Assembly (NCBI GenBank): GCA_004151065.3
Contig: NWUY0304319106.1
Location: forward strand, 1-20,314
Reading direction: 5' to 3'
Source of the DNA: Larix sibirica
Taxonomy: Eukaryota > Streptophyta > Pinopsida > Pinales > Pinaceae
DNA: 20,314 bases
Part shown: piece by piece, positions 1-10,362 of the stretch
How the letters are laid out: each line of letters starts with the position of its first letter
How positions within the stretch are numbered: the stretch's first letter is position 1
Translations under genes and position numbers: made by a program
Notes under the pieces: model-generated
What the model saw: the letters and a program-made list of their open reading frames with translations, nothing else
Told to the model about the DNA's origin: nothing
The model's database searches: none

Positions 1-249
1 GCCGCTTTAAGAGACAAGCTTATTATTGTGTTAGTCCCGCCTGGAGATGGACACTTGCTTTCTTACCTTGGTCCAGAGAAAAAAGCATGCCTCTCTCTGT
101 CGGGTATGTATTGAAAGGGAGAGGCCGTACCCTCTATTGCATATGGCTTGATAGGGACTTCTCCATCTCTTCCGGTGATAAAATGGCTTACGTGTTATAA
201 AAGCCAAAATAGAGGCCATTAACGGAAACCAGCGGTTCCCAAACATACA

Positions 250-420
250 ATAAGGCATCGACTCCTGGCATTGAGTGCATTGAGTGATCGACTGCATAAA
301 CTAGCGGCTGCTATTTATTGGCAATGAGCTATTAACAATGACCACCTCCTGGCTATTGACTGGCTGGCGATGACCCGGCAATGACTGGATCGACTCAGCC
401 TCCTTCCTGTATTGACTACC
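250..420. repeat. Degenerate CAATGAC / ATCGACTGCAT repeat field
   Basis: This stretch is built from variants of a few short words: TATTGAC, CAATGAC, GGCTATT, GAGTG and ATCGACTGCAT. The clearest unit is 287-306, which recurs at 1380-1399 with one mismatch in 20 bases. Spacing between words is irregular, so this is a decayed or shuffled repeat rather than a clean tandem array. An open frame from 381 runs across it, but its residues simply follow the repeat words, so I do not call a gene. Confidence 0.6.
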
Positions 421-460
421 AGCTATCGGGACCCTATGTCTGTGCCTCACTCATCCGGCC

Positions 461-512
461 CCCGTACCGTACCGTTCAGTCGGCGCCGTACCGTCCGTAC
501 CATCCGTGGGAC
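461..512. repeat. CCGTACC short tandem-like cluster
   Basis: Several copies of CCGTACC or CCGTAC and close variants (CCGTTC, CCGTCC, CCATCC) lie within about 50 bases, in a locally GC-rich patch. The copies are not evenly spaced. They look like slippage-derived microrepeats, and no function is apparent. Confidence 0.6.
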
Positions 513-699
513 CACTTAGTCTCACGTATGTGGGCTGGTGATCAATCACTATCAAGCATAAGCAACCAGCCTTCCCTGACTGTAACTACCTACCTGACAA
601 GCACTAAGTGTCTGGCATCCTCAACAAAAAAGTGCATCATAAAAGTAACGATCTGCGCCGAAGGCATAAAGTTGAAGTAGTAACCATGTGTTCCGTATC

Positions 700-1065
700 G
701 GTAAGTGAGTTCGAGGGAGAGGTCGAATTCGAGATCGGGGGTCAAGGGCTGTGGTTCCGTAGAGCTGGAGGGCCCTTGTTCCATATCAGTGGAGTTCGAA
801 TTTTAGGGGCGGAGCCGCTCGACCGACGTTAGGAGGGCCACCATCGTATATTTTGAGGTCGAGAGTATAGGTTGAGGGTCGAAGTAAAGTGTAGAGGTAT
901 GGTCGCTATGGGAATGACCACCTTTAGGCAGCACATACTACTTGGCACTGACCAGAGCTTATAGGCAATGAGTATCCAGCCCAGGTAGGATTATGAAAAT
1001 GTTTCGTAGCGTTAAGTGAGGTCGAGGTAGAGTTGAGGGTCGATTTCGAGGGCCGGTATATGTAA
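700..1065. repeat. GGTCGAG/TTCGAG-rich degenerate repeat field, first block
   Basis: The words GGTCGAG, TTCGAGG and GTTGAGGGTCGA recur many times. One sub-block is clearly duplicated: GAGGTCGAG followed by GTTGAGGGTCGA at 855-882, and again at 1018-1043. The same words return at 1620-1765. The strand is purine-rich (G and A) here. This is non-coding, diverged repeat DNA, and overlapping open frames of 64-75 codons across it are not gene-like. Confidence 0.65.
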
Positions 1066-1319
1066 GTCGAACAAGCCATAAGCCCGTTTCTTCTCCCATC
1101 AAGTTTATTGTCCTTGGCAGCATTAAGATAATTCAGAAAGTTCCGAAGCAAGTAACTAAGGCAGTACTAAGAAATTATTTTATTATCTACGTAATTATCC
1201 AACAATAAGCTAAGCAACTGATAGATGCTTTTCCCTACTCCCTCCCCCTCCTTGTAATAATCCTATTAGGATTGGAAGCAAACCTATTCATTATTACCAA
1301 AAAGAATACATCAACACCT

Positions 1320-1400
1320 GACATCGAGTGATGAACACCTGACCATAAAGTAGCATCATCGAGTAGCGGGATCGAGTGCATCGACTGCATCAACTAGCGA
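1320..1400. repeat. Second copy of the ATCGACTGCAT unit with ATCGAG flanks
   Basis: Positions 1380-1399 match 287-306 in 19 of 20 bases. The flanks also share GAGTG and GCAATGACC words with the first copy, which points to an old duplication that has since diverged. Upstream, ATCGAGTG, ATCGAGTAG and ATCGAGTGC form a small internal series. Confidence 0.65.
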
Positions 1401-1429
1401 CCATCAGCAATGACCTTCTTTCTGTCTGT

Positions 1430-1600
1430 ATATGCTCAGCTATGTGGTGTGGGGCTATGACTTTTATGGTGGGAGTTGCTATGCTCATTCAGTGGAGCTA
1501 TGGCTGGTAGGGTGGGGCAGTGAATGCTCATTCAGTGAGTGTATGCTCATTGGGCAGGTGCTATGCTCATTCAGTGGGGCTATGCTGCTATGACTAACTG
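1430..1600. repeat. GCTCATTCAGTG degenerate tandem repeat
   Basis: ATGCTCA occurs at 1432, 1481, 1524, 1543 and 1563. The longer word GCTCATTCAGTG occurs at 1483, 1526 and 1565. The intervening DNA is dominated by GTGGGGC and GGTGGGG words. Unit spacing varies from about 19 to 49 bases, so the array has suffered indels. No gene is visible in it. Confidence 0.7.
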
Positions 1601-1614
1601 TGTGGGGTGTAGAG

Positions 1615-1770
1615 GTAAGGGGCAGAGGAGTTGTAGGTTCAAGTAGTAGTTCGGGGTCGAGGTATAGGATCGAGTATGAGTTGTGGGTTCGAGTAGGATA
1701 TAGAGAGTAGAGTTCGAGGTTTGATTTCGAGTAAGAGTTTATAGGTTGTAGGTTCGAGGGCTGGGGTCTC
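1615..1770. repeat. GGTCGAG/TTCGAG-rich degenerate repeat field, second block
   Basis: This is the same family as the block at 700-1065. The words GTAGGTTC, GGGTCGAGG, GGATCGAG, GGGTTCGAG, GAGTTCGAGG, GATTTCGAG and GTAGGTTCGAGG follow one another about every 15-30 bases. The strand is strongly G/A/T-biased and C-poor. It appears to be decayed tandem-repeat sequence. Confidence 0.65.
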
Positions 1771-3440
1771 TGAGCTACTATGGGGAATGCGAACCTACTG
1801 GCAAATTCAATATGAAGCTAGACACCCTTGCAATTAGACCAATTCAAATAGATCTGAGCTTACTTAAGCTTCTTGGTTTGATTAGCATTGATGATCAATA
1901 CCGAGAGAGCATGCACGCTAACCTTAGGGGATAAACCCCTCGGAAGTCAAGTTGACACGGTTCCGGGTCAAAGAACATAGGTGAGTGAGGACCATAGCAA
2001 TTTAGACTGTCCAGGATCAACGGGGCGGGGTAAAATACGCAGTATCAAATACGGTATCAGGGATGGTCAGTCAGGTCAGGGTGGTATGCATACGTATATT
2101 AGTGAATAGCCAGTGACTTCCTGGTCTTTTATCTAATACTGACTTGCTTGACTTACTTCCTATCGGCAGACTGCCTTGAGGCAATGATTGATGTAAATCA
2201 CTGGGAATGAATGACCTTATGTTGATGCTCGGCTATTGGAGACCACCTATGGGGGGATGGCTGCTGCGACTCACTCGGCCCCGTCCCGCCCTGGAAAAAA
2301 GAAAAAGTAGATATGCAGTAATAAATAGGTATTTGAAAATCATAGTAGGGTAGTCCAGCCAGGAGTCCTTTCCTATTCTATCGAAGAGGCATACAGATAT
2401 GGCAGGCATAGGTAGGAAGAACATTCATGGATGCATGCATGGGCAGGCACTAGAGACCAGCCAGATGTGGTAAAGATCCACTGGCCCTAGCAGGACGGAC
2501 GCAGATTCTACCACCGGGACGGGGAAAATAATGATTTGAATCATTAGGTAGGAAAGAAATCCATATGGATGGCTATTCCATCCATTGCTAAACAGGCAAG
2601 CTTATTCCGTCGATAAAAAAGAAGGCGCTTTTAGATATGGAGCTTGGCGGGGGAATATAGGGCCTCGATCGACCTATCCATTGAGAGATCCGAAGAAGAT
2701 CAACAGACAGGGATAAAGCGGAAATGCACTATACCTTTTACGCGCTTGATAGGCTTGGAATATTTATATAGAGTTAACTCCTTTTGATAATATGTAAAAT
2801 TAACTATTAACTTCTTTTTTAATGCCAGCCAGTAAGTTTATATAGTTTTTATTACCCTATCTAGAGAAACATACTATCTTATATATTCTATTCTTGCTCT
2901 GGGGATATATATGGTATCCACCTTCCCTAAGGCAATGGTACACCTTCTGATCTTCTCTTTCCTACGAGTGGACGGACCTGTCAACCTTAACCGGGGGCAT
3001 GGATGGACTGATGGATACGGATGCATAGGTATAAAAGCCTTTCGCGCAGCGGAGAAGGCAGGGGGTAATGCCTCCCTCTCTTTATTGCCCCGAGGCAGGG
3101 GTGGGAGACCAAGAGTGCAGTTCCCGTTCCCCCGGCCATCCCACTTACCATAACTCACTGACCTGGCCTGGGTTCCAATAAAAACCTACCCTAACTAACC
3201 TACATAGCTTGAGTTGATGTTTTCTCTTTATGCTACCTCCCCTATCATATTAGATAATATGAGTTACCGAAAGCATACGAGTCATTACTGAGCAGAGACC
3301 CTCGTGCGTGGGTTAACTTGGTACCTATGAGACCCAGCCAGCACTTTAATCTACGGCCTCCATGTGAGTTCAGGAAGGTAGGCTTTCTTTCTAAGAGGTC
3401 TCAACCCAAGGTCTTCTTCTGCCCTTTCAGATCGCTATCT
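1771..3440. other. Spacer with no recognisable gene
   Basis: I see no gene here. Open frames are short, and those over about 80 codons overlap one another on opposite strands around 2874-3158 with no family resemblance. There is a short patch around 2250-2290 rich in C and G, and AT-rich tracts at about 2755-2860. No tRNA T-arm, rRNA piece or intron core was found by eye. Confidence 0.5.
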
Positions 3441-3447
3441 TAACTGC

Positions 3448-3522
3448 ATTAGCGCCGACACTTGTTGTTAAGGGAATATGATAATTTATTAAGGGGATTT
3501 TTGGATTAGCGCTGCCACTTGT
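3448..3522. repeat. Imperfect direct repeat, 18 bases, period 57
   Basis: Positions 3448-3465 (ATTAGCGCCGACACTTGT) recur at 3505-3522 with two mismatches. An 11-base core, TAGCGCCGACA, appears again at 11449-11459. The copies flank an AT-rich 39-base spacer. This is a local duplication of unknown role. Confidence 0.65.
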
Positions 3523-3599
3523 AATTAGTACCCCCTCAAGAAGTGTGTGTGAGCACGGCTACACCTCTCCACTCAATTGATTCAGCTACACCGGAAAGT

Positions 3600-3636
3600 G
3601 GTTACACTAGTTAGTATTCTTACTACTAGTGTAACC
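3600..3636. repeat. Strong stem-loop (16-bp stem, one bulged T, TTCT loop)
   Basis: The left arm 3600-3616 and the right arm 3621-3636 are reverse complements over 16 base pairs, apart from one extra T in the left arm; the loop is TTCT. The core arms are GGTTACACTAGT and ACTAGTGTAACC. Hairpins of this kind in plant mitochondria often lie at transcript 3' ends and stabilise RNA, but no gene ends just upstream here. It could also be a folded mobile palindrome. The structure is certain from the sequence; the role is not. Confidence 0.8.
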
Positions 3637-4063
3637 CACACCCATATGGACGTCAACCGACCGACGGGGGCAACGGCTGGGGAGACTGAAATCACTTCAT
3701 GCAACTGCCCTAGGATGAATCCTTAGACTTGACTTTACATACTATATATCATGACTTCAAATTGGTTTATTCATTGGTACTGGCTGATTGGGAGAGATTT
3801 AGCATTGGCTTGTTGGACGGACCGGACAAGGGTCTATCCTCGGGTAGGTGTTGAGTGTGGTCTTGCTTCTCTTCTTTTTATACTGCCCTAGAAAGAAGGA
3901 TTGGACCGCCCTAATGAAACTATGGCTGCAGGAACGAACCACCTTAGGAGGAAAGGCTTCATTCTTCTCTCTTTAAGACTGCCCTCGCCATAGGAACAAC
4001 TCTATCCCTACCCCTTACTACAACTCTCACTACAGCTCTTGCCATTGGCCAGAGGAACACAGC

Positions 4064-4084
4064 CATAGGACATAGGACATAGGA
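4064..4084. repeat. Perfect tandem triplication of CATAGGA
   Basis: Three exact head-to-tail copies of the 7-base unit CATAGGA cover 21 bases. A related CCATAGGA word occurs about 80 bases upstream. The perfect copies suggest recent slippage compared with the decayed arrays elsewhere. Confidence 0.85.
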
Positions 4085-4093
4085 ATACAACCC

Positions 4094-4670
4094 ATGTGAT
4101 CAGGGGCGGCCAATAAACATCATTAAGACGAGCAGCAACCCAACCCAAAACACATCATACAATCAAGCGCCATAAAACACTATTAAATAAATACTACATC
4201 AAGACACATATCACATATGAAATCATCCATAGTGCATTGTATAATTAAGTTCAGGTTTTATAGTTCCTTTTATGATTCCTCGATCGCTGCAGATTATTAC
4301 TTTATCTACAGCAGATTCTTCCCCGATCGTAAGCATATGAAAGGTTCTTAGTCCCTTTCCTGCTTTTTGAATGGCAGGTTTTCCGGTAATTATTTATATA
4401 GATAGGTCATAATGCTTTACACCAGATTAGGCGTAACGTATTGAAAGCCTTTTAGGGGAAGAACAAAAGAGGTATTAACCAGCCGCCATCGATAGAAAAG
4501 TCAGTTCTTGCCAAACCTTCGCCAACCGAAGGAAATAAAGGGCTACGGGTCATTCTTTATATATTGAATAACGCTTTTTATTATTTCTTTAACAAACGTA
4601 AAGTTTGGGTAAGTCAAAGCATGTCCCTCGCCACTATGGTTGGTCGAGCGGCTCTACAACTCGTCCGCGC
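4094..4670. other. Spacer with no recognisable gene
   Basis: This is mainly AT-rich non-coding sequence. No open frame of note, tRNA-like fold or family-specific motif was seen on either strand. Confidence 0.45.
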
Positions 4671-4681
4671 CCTGGCACTTT

Positions 4682-4920
4682 GGTCGAGTGCATACATAAA
4701 TCTTGCTCCCTTCAATCAATAGGTCTAGCACTTCCACTACTCTTTTTATTGGACTTGGCCTTCTGAACCGAGTATATTCACTATTACAGGGAGAAGGCTC
4801 AACCGACATATCCTCTCTCCCTCCTGCTGACGTCGGTCGAGTGCATAAATGCTATCTCCCTTTAGTAAAGGTCGATCTCCTTCGGACCTGTTAATTCCAC
4901 AGATCGATTGAGTGTGTAAA
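4682..4920. repeat. GGTCGAGTGCAT repeat units
   Basis: GGTCGAGTGCAT is exact at 4682-4693 and 4835-4846. Each copy is followed by a similar tail (an ATAAAT word, then a CT-rich run ending in CTCCC). A more distant copy, GATCGATTGAGTGTGTAAAT, begins near 4901. The open frame crossing this stretch shows no protein-family resemblance. Confidence 0.55.
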
Positions 4921-5105
4921 TCACTTATTTATTTACCACCTAATAACAAGTCTCAAATTAGTTCGCTGTCGCTCATTATAGTGGTTATTCGCCCATTGAT
5001 AAGTAAGTCGCTGTCGCTCACTTCACTTCGTTCGTTTTCCTATTTCATAGTTCGTTCACTGTCCGTCACTGCAATTAGTTCCTATTTTTTGTAAATAAAT
5101 CACGT
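4918..5105. repeat. CGCTGTCGCTCA degenerate repeats between AAATCAC words
   Basis: CGCTGTCGCTCA appears twice, near 4967 and 5008. Decayed variants follow (TTCGTTCACTGTCCGTCACTG, around 5050-5072). TTAGTTC and ATAGTTC words recur between them. The words GTAAATCAC near 4916 and AAATAAATCAC near 5092 flank the field. It looks like a decayed short tandem array. Confidence 0.55.
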
Positions 5106-5109
5106 AGGT

Positions 5110-8100
5110 AGAATCATACTCGTTCGAATGGACGGAGGGGGAGTGAAAGAAGTAGAAGGTCCAGTAGTACGACTTCCGAGAGTGACTTGGAGCGGACTTG
5201 TTGAATTTCAATTAGGAACAAACAAAACAAATAGGGACTCCAAGCATTACCAAGATAGGGCCAGCTAGCCTGGTCGTCTAGCAAGCACCTACACATCCAG
5301 AAGTATAGTTAAACGCTCTCGCCGAAGGTTATTATTTCATATATCTTCGAACGAATTCGATCCAGCTTTCCCTCTTTACTATCTCGCCCAAGTGACTCAT
5401 TCCGCCCGCTAGCGCGCGCTCTGCCGTGCCGTTTCGTGGGGGGGGGGGGAATCTTCATAACTTTTCACTTTATCCCCCTTTTCGCTGATGGCATGGAGTG
5501 TAGAAGGCCTGTCCCGCCCATTGCTTTTGGTAGAAGAAGATGGCTGGCTTTCCATAAAGAGGGAACACTTTTAAGGGAGTAGTGGTCCGGTTCCTCTATA
5601 CTAAGATTGGTTTCTATTACCGTTTGGTTGGCGTTTTGCCTTAGTCACAACCTCCTCATTTCGTTGGGTTTGATGAATCCAATCATAAGGTGAAAATAGA
5701 GGTACGAATAAATAGTAATCATAACAATAAGCTGTAATCTGTAGAGTTTTAATCTCTGCTAGAGCCTCCGAAGTAAGCTCCATAAGGTCAGGTCTCCTTA
5801 CAATCATTCATTGGGAGGGGAATAAGCCAATGGGACCTACAATCTCCAATGAGGAATCAACAGCCGAGAGTAATAAGAAGATAAGTTATCCTATATCAAA
5901 TCGATCTGAAGACATTCTCATTTTTAAAGCCATTCTAATTTGCTATAGTCCCCGAGGCTAATCCACAGGCAGAGGCCTAAGGATCATTACTTACCTATGC
6001 ACCTGTGTGTGAAGGGTGCTTCATTTGTTTAACTTGTCCTGGAACGGACTAAAGAGGAGACTTTAACAGACCAGTTCATAGGGCCCACTCTGAAGGCTCT
6101 ATAGCCCAGTTCAGATGCTGCTAGTCAATGTTGATTGGCATTGGCAATATACTCGCCGGATCTACGCCATTAAATTGAACCGTGCTATAAAATTTACCAG
6201 TAATAGCAGACGATATCCCATAAGATGATATACCAGGGAAGACAATTTTCCAACCTGCTTGCCCTTTACTGATAAGACGTTACAGTCAAGTGAATAGGAG
6301 ACAAGACAGTGGAATAGTGGCATAGAGGCTGTATGTATATTGAAGAGAAGACTATTTTTACATGATAAAACTATATGCCAGTTATTAACGCCAACCACCA
6401 TAGAATACATCCACCCTTAAAAAGAACTTGAGCAGACTATTTTCCAGCCTTCAATGAATCTTTATTTATAATATTTACCAACCTAAAACACTTTACAGAA
6501 AATGCAGTTTATTAAAATGATAAGATAAGCCAGAAGGGGAAAAATGAAATAAGTCATAAAGGCCGCTTTAGACACAGTGGATAGATTTCACCAACTTACA
6601 AAAATAGGAAGAAGTAAAGAAGCAGACGGTTTGTAGTTGTTAGTTTGGAAGAAGGGGAGCAGTTATAGAGGCCCCTTACCATCTTTATAGCCATTACTAC
6701 CTCGCTCGGGAAGTAAGGTAGGCTAGGTCAGATCAAATAGGTGCTTTGCCGAGAGGGCAGCGGAAATAAAATCCTGGAAAATGCTATAGATGTCCCCCTC
6801 TATATAATACCATAAAGCCGGAACAAGCCCAGCTAGACAAGCCCTAAATAAACCAGTCATCTAAGTACAATAGAAGTCTGCATGTAGTTAGTAGGGGTAG
6901 TAGATTTGCCTGAGGTAAGGGAACCGGCGCTCGAAGGGTTAGCTTATATTAAAGGAGGCAAGGCCCCCTTGCACTCTCAAATTTACCTTATGTTTAAACG
7001 TTCACATTCTCTTTCATCCCAAGAAATAGCTACCTTTCCACTCTAAAAATTACCACTTAAAGGCATAATATTTCAAACTGATATGCCAGCTTTATATTTT
7101 TAATAATTGCTTGTTTGCTATTAAGCATTGACAAAGTAATAGGGCTAAAAAAACCAAGTAGTGAAGACCCCCCATAGATAGTGAGGCAAGGCAGAGAAGC
7201 TACCGAGGCAGTAAGGATTATTAGGATTCTGCCTTTGGGATTATGCCCACCAGGAGTATGCTACCAGGATAATATAGGAAGGAGTTTTAGGAGCGGAGTT
7301 ATTTAGACACTCAACCAATAAAGAGAGGAAGGAAGCAGTTGAAAATGGTTTTTAGATTGGGTTGGGCCATTCTATTTATAAGGGTGCCTTTTTACGTTTC
7401 TATCCGGGTGCCTGTTACAGCTTGCCCCATTTGTTCAACAAGGTCGAGAAATCCAGACAGCAGGACAAGCGGCTATCCAGATCCGAACAGGGAGGATAAA
7501 TTGGTCGTGCCTATCACCTCACTCAGGGTACGACATAAAGTAATTTCATTTTCGACTTCAAAAAATTTTAGTTTTTTAATAATCCAGATAGAGTAGATAG
7601 AGAAGATGCCTACGAAACCGTTATTTATTATTTATTATTTGAAGTCTTGGAATATTCTCTTCCTACCTAAGGGTGTGTATAAAATATTGACTAAAGGTTC
7701 CTATTCAGAGTTCCTTAGATCCTTTAATATATATCTTATTAATGGGTATATTATTGCAGGGAGTCAATTAATATATGGTATTTATTGGTCTATTCCCTGG
7801 GTCAAATGTGTGGTTTATCCCCCCCCCTCCCTATATATATACTATACTAAACCAGACTTAACTTTACATTAGGTAGGTCTCATCTTATCAGGGTGCAGAC
7901 GGGTTGGTCTAGTCAGGGTCATAAATGAGATCTATCCAAGTTAAAAGGGTAGTAATCAGTATTGGAGGTACATCGTAAAACAACTACTAGGCCTGTTACA
8001 AGGAATGAATCTGTCTTAACTCCACCTGCTTCGACCAACCAATATCCTCTCGCATAGTTAATAGATTTGTGGTGGGCGTAGTAAAAACCGAGGTATCCGA

Positions 8101-8880
8101 GCGAAGAGAAATACATACCAGCTGGCAAAAAACTAAATTTAATAAATGTTCATAATCTGATGCAACTTAATACAATTGAATGACCGTATCTTGCTTGATC
8201 TTGATTTGGTATGTGCGACTTCCTATGAGTGAGTTGACCATTAGTAGTTGATGACTCCCATTAGTCTCGTGGTTAGGCTTAGCATCCAGTAATTTCACTT
8301 AGTAATCTTCCAGTGATCTCATCAGTCTTTCTTAGGAATCGTGCTTTGAGAATTAATATTTTACTTAGGTGCTAGTGACAGTTGTGAATAATGCTCTCTA
8401 TTTAGGCAGTCAGTTAAATATATCTTCCTAGCCTTAATTTAGATCTCCAAAAGAAGAAAGGAACCTCAATACAGAATAAATACATTTTACTTATACATAT
8501 TCTTGCAGCGGACATCATCTTTTTTGCTTAACCATTTAAAATGAAGTGATGAGGTGGGAGAGGAGACGTGGTAAAAAACCGTACAGTGGGGAAGCTATTT
8601 TTATTATAGATTCTTTAGATTCAAATGGGAATAGCAGGGCACGTCAAGAAGAATTTATTCAGTAAAACTAAGATTACTTTCTGAGGATTCTGTGCGCCTA
8701 TCTTCTCACTTTATTGTACCTCCTCTGTTTCCCGGATACAATTTTATTATACTACCTCACGTATATAATGGAGTGCCCCCTATAGCTTGATCGCGGCCCT
8801 ATGAGGACCTATCCTCCACGCCTATCTATAGCCCCGACTTTTAATAGAGGGGGGGCGTTTACCTATGATTACAGGCGGTG
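5110..8880. other. Long spacer with little recognisable content
   Basis: I support no gene in this stretch. It holds a GC-rich patch near 5400-5430, a run of 11 G at about 5439-5449, and many short open frames without family resemblance. The frames longer than 80 codons at 6162-6410 (minus) and 7339-7596 (plus, starting with TTG) show no motif I know. The local sequence is otherwise mixed AT-rich spacer with no tRNA T-arm and no intron core. Confidence 0.5.
7606..7872 (+). CDS. Unassigned 88-codon open frame, doubtful
   Basis: This frame starts with a true ATG and encodes 88 residues rich in I, Y, L, F and K. A hydrophobic central part (about residues 38-70) contains the words NIYLINGYIIAG and IYGIYWSIPW. 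I recognise no family. Its composition is what AT-rich DNA yields by chance, and a run of nine C near 7820 lies inside the frame. It has no neighbour or regulatory signal. It could be a random frame or a fragment of an unknown mitochondrial reading frame; random is more likely. Confidence 0.12.
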   Translation: MPTKPLFIIYYLKSWNILFLPKGVYKILTKGSYSEFLRSFNIYLINGYIIAGSQLIYGIYWSIPWVKCVVYPPPSLYIYYTKPDLTLH

Positions 8881-8887
8881 CTCACTA

Positions 8888-9125
8888 GATGCCGGGACTC
8901 CATACCAAGGGTATACAGGTACTTGATGCCCACAGGTTAGACAACAATTGATGCGGGCGATCCAGGTTTCAATCACTCGATGCCAGGACTCTTTTCCACT
9001 AGTTGATACGGGTAGGTGGCCGTACACTAGATTCCAATACTACATTACAGTTTCAATGCCAGGGTTATACGCACTCCCAAAAGCCGCTCCAACGGTTGAT
9101 ACCATGAGGTGGTCACCAATAAGGA
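8888..9125. repeat. TTGATGC(GGG) degenerate tandem repeat
   Basis: GATGCC, GATGCG or GATACG words begin near 8888, 8925, 8950, 8979 and 9005, with a weaker GATTCC at 9030 and GATACC at 9098. Each is usually preceded by ACTAG, ACTTG, AATTG or ACTCG. Spacing is mostly 25-29 bases, with one interval of 37. The units at 8888 and 8979 share GATGCCGGGACTC/GATGCCAGGACTC. This is a decayed array with about five to seven units. It forms the 3' end of the anonymous minus-strand frame at 9113-9400. Confidence 0.7.
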
Positions 9126-9400
9126 GGTGGTGATGAGCCTATGTGTGTTACCCAGCGTGCACAGGAGGGGGATAAACATAGCCTACCAGATTTGGCGAAG
9201 GCAACAAGTTCGCTTGCTACCCAGATAAGAAAACCTTCTAATTCATGATCAACATGATTGTGTGCCCCCACCCTTCCTCCCTCGATGTGATTTATCTGTC
9301 GTAGTATTGGATGTATATTTTCGCAGTGTAGTAACTGTGTTCCATACCATTCTGTGGGCTCCCGGGTATCGAGCGGTCGCGATCCTTCCTCATCAGGCAA
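9113..9400 (-). CDS. Unassigned open frame on the minus strand, doubtful
   Basis: This minus-strand frame is about 95 codons from a TTG; the frame opens at a stop a few codons upstream and has no ATG start. Unlike most frames here, its product is mixed and charged rather than merely hydrophobic (words such as HIEGGRVGAHNHVDHELE), which makes it slightly more protein-like. I recognise no family. The C-terminal end reads into the degenerate repeat field. It could be a fragment of a transferred nuclear or element-derived reading frame, or chance. Confidence 0.15.
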   Translation of the reverse strand: MPDEEGSRPLDTREPTEWYGTQLLHCENIHPILRQINHIEGGRVGAHNHVDHELEGFLIWVASELVAFAKSGRLCLSPSCARWVTHIGSSPPPYW

Positions 9401-9542
9401 GCGATAGCGATTACATCATAAGTAAAATGGCTCTAATGGGGAGTTAAAGATTGGATCGGTATAGGTAGATATGGATTGGACCATATGTGAGTTAGCCAGA
9501 TAATGAAGGGTACTAGATTGGCAGATGGTTCTGTTGTAACTA

Positions 9543-9608
9543 GCCTCCCCGGAATCATCATTAGTAGAGAGAATCATTAATTACCTTGCCTCCCCAGGAT
9601 CCTCATTA
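9543..9608. repeat. Direct repeat, 21 bases, period 45
   Basis: Positions 9543-9563 and 9588-9608 match in 18 of 21 bases; both begin GCCTCCCC and end TCATTA. Just downstream, a TTTCACTACAGTGAAA near-palindrome (about 9618-9633) and repeated AGTGAAAAG words add to the local duplication pattern. Confidence 0.6.
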
Positions 9609-9639
9609 TACCTGGGAATTTCACTACAGTGAAAAGTGG

Positions 9640-10344
9640 CCTATTAAGGGAAAAACCTATAGACCTAGTCACGAGTGGAAATTGGCTAGTGAAAAGCTAT
9701 TAAAGGTGCCTTAAATTATATATATATTGGGTTTTCGTTGGACCCCTTCCAGTCTAAAAAGAAAAGTGTCCACCTTGAACATACATGTTTAGTTGCAGAG
9801 TGAGTACTATTGGTGTTGTTGAGAAGCGAGCTGGATTATATTTATAGAATGTTTCAGAGTTATGAACTGCGATGGCATTTGATAGGAAAAAATTGAATTT
9901 AAGGTACTATTTGGGCTTGAACTCTACAGCTTACGGTCTGAACGGCCTTACAATAAGTGGTAATTTAAGGAACAAAAGATGGCTTATCCAGATGATAGAG
10001 AGTCTGAACCTGGCTTTGTCAAACTGGTAATTGAAATAAAGAAGAGTTAGTTCACCCATAATACTGATAAATTGACCTAACATATGTATATATATATATT
10101 AACACTTGTAGAGATCTAATGGCAGTTGGCCAACAACCCGGGCTGCATTTCCGGGGTGCAAGTTCCCCAAGGAAAAAGTAGAAATTGAAGTTGTTATAGA
10201 GATAGAATCGGATTAAAATATAGGAACAGGTTAAACGTCTCGATGCAAGTCCAAGTTAGCTGATAAAATGTTTCAAAGGGAGGATCTAGTTTACTCACAA
10301 TAATATAATTTTTGTATTACTTTGTTGATTGAGAGGCTCGACCG
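9640..10344. other. Spacer with no recognisable gene
   Basis: No gene is seen. There are simple AT dinucleotide tracts at about 9714-9726 and 10084-10099. A patch near 10130-10170 (CCGGGGTGCAAGTTCCCC) has weak self-complementarity but resembles no intron domain I can name. Confidence 0.45.
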
Positions 10345-10362
10345 AACTCGCATCTATACGTG
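10345..10362. repeat. Dispersed 18-base repeat, copy A
   Basis: This 18-base word (AACTCGCATCTATACGTG) matches 14820-14837 in 17 of 18 bases. At the second site it is followed by a further diverged copy 20 bases on. It is an example of the short dispersed repeats that link distant parts of the window. Confidence 0.55.

Noticed and set aside
381-680. 99-codon ATG open frame
   Set aside because: It runs through the CAATGAC and CCGTACC repeats, overlaps a frame on the other strand, and shows no family resemblance.
2874-3158. Overlapping 94- and 80-codon frames on opposite strands
   Set aside because: They are mutual shadows, lack any motif, and show no start or context supporting expression.
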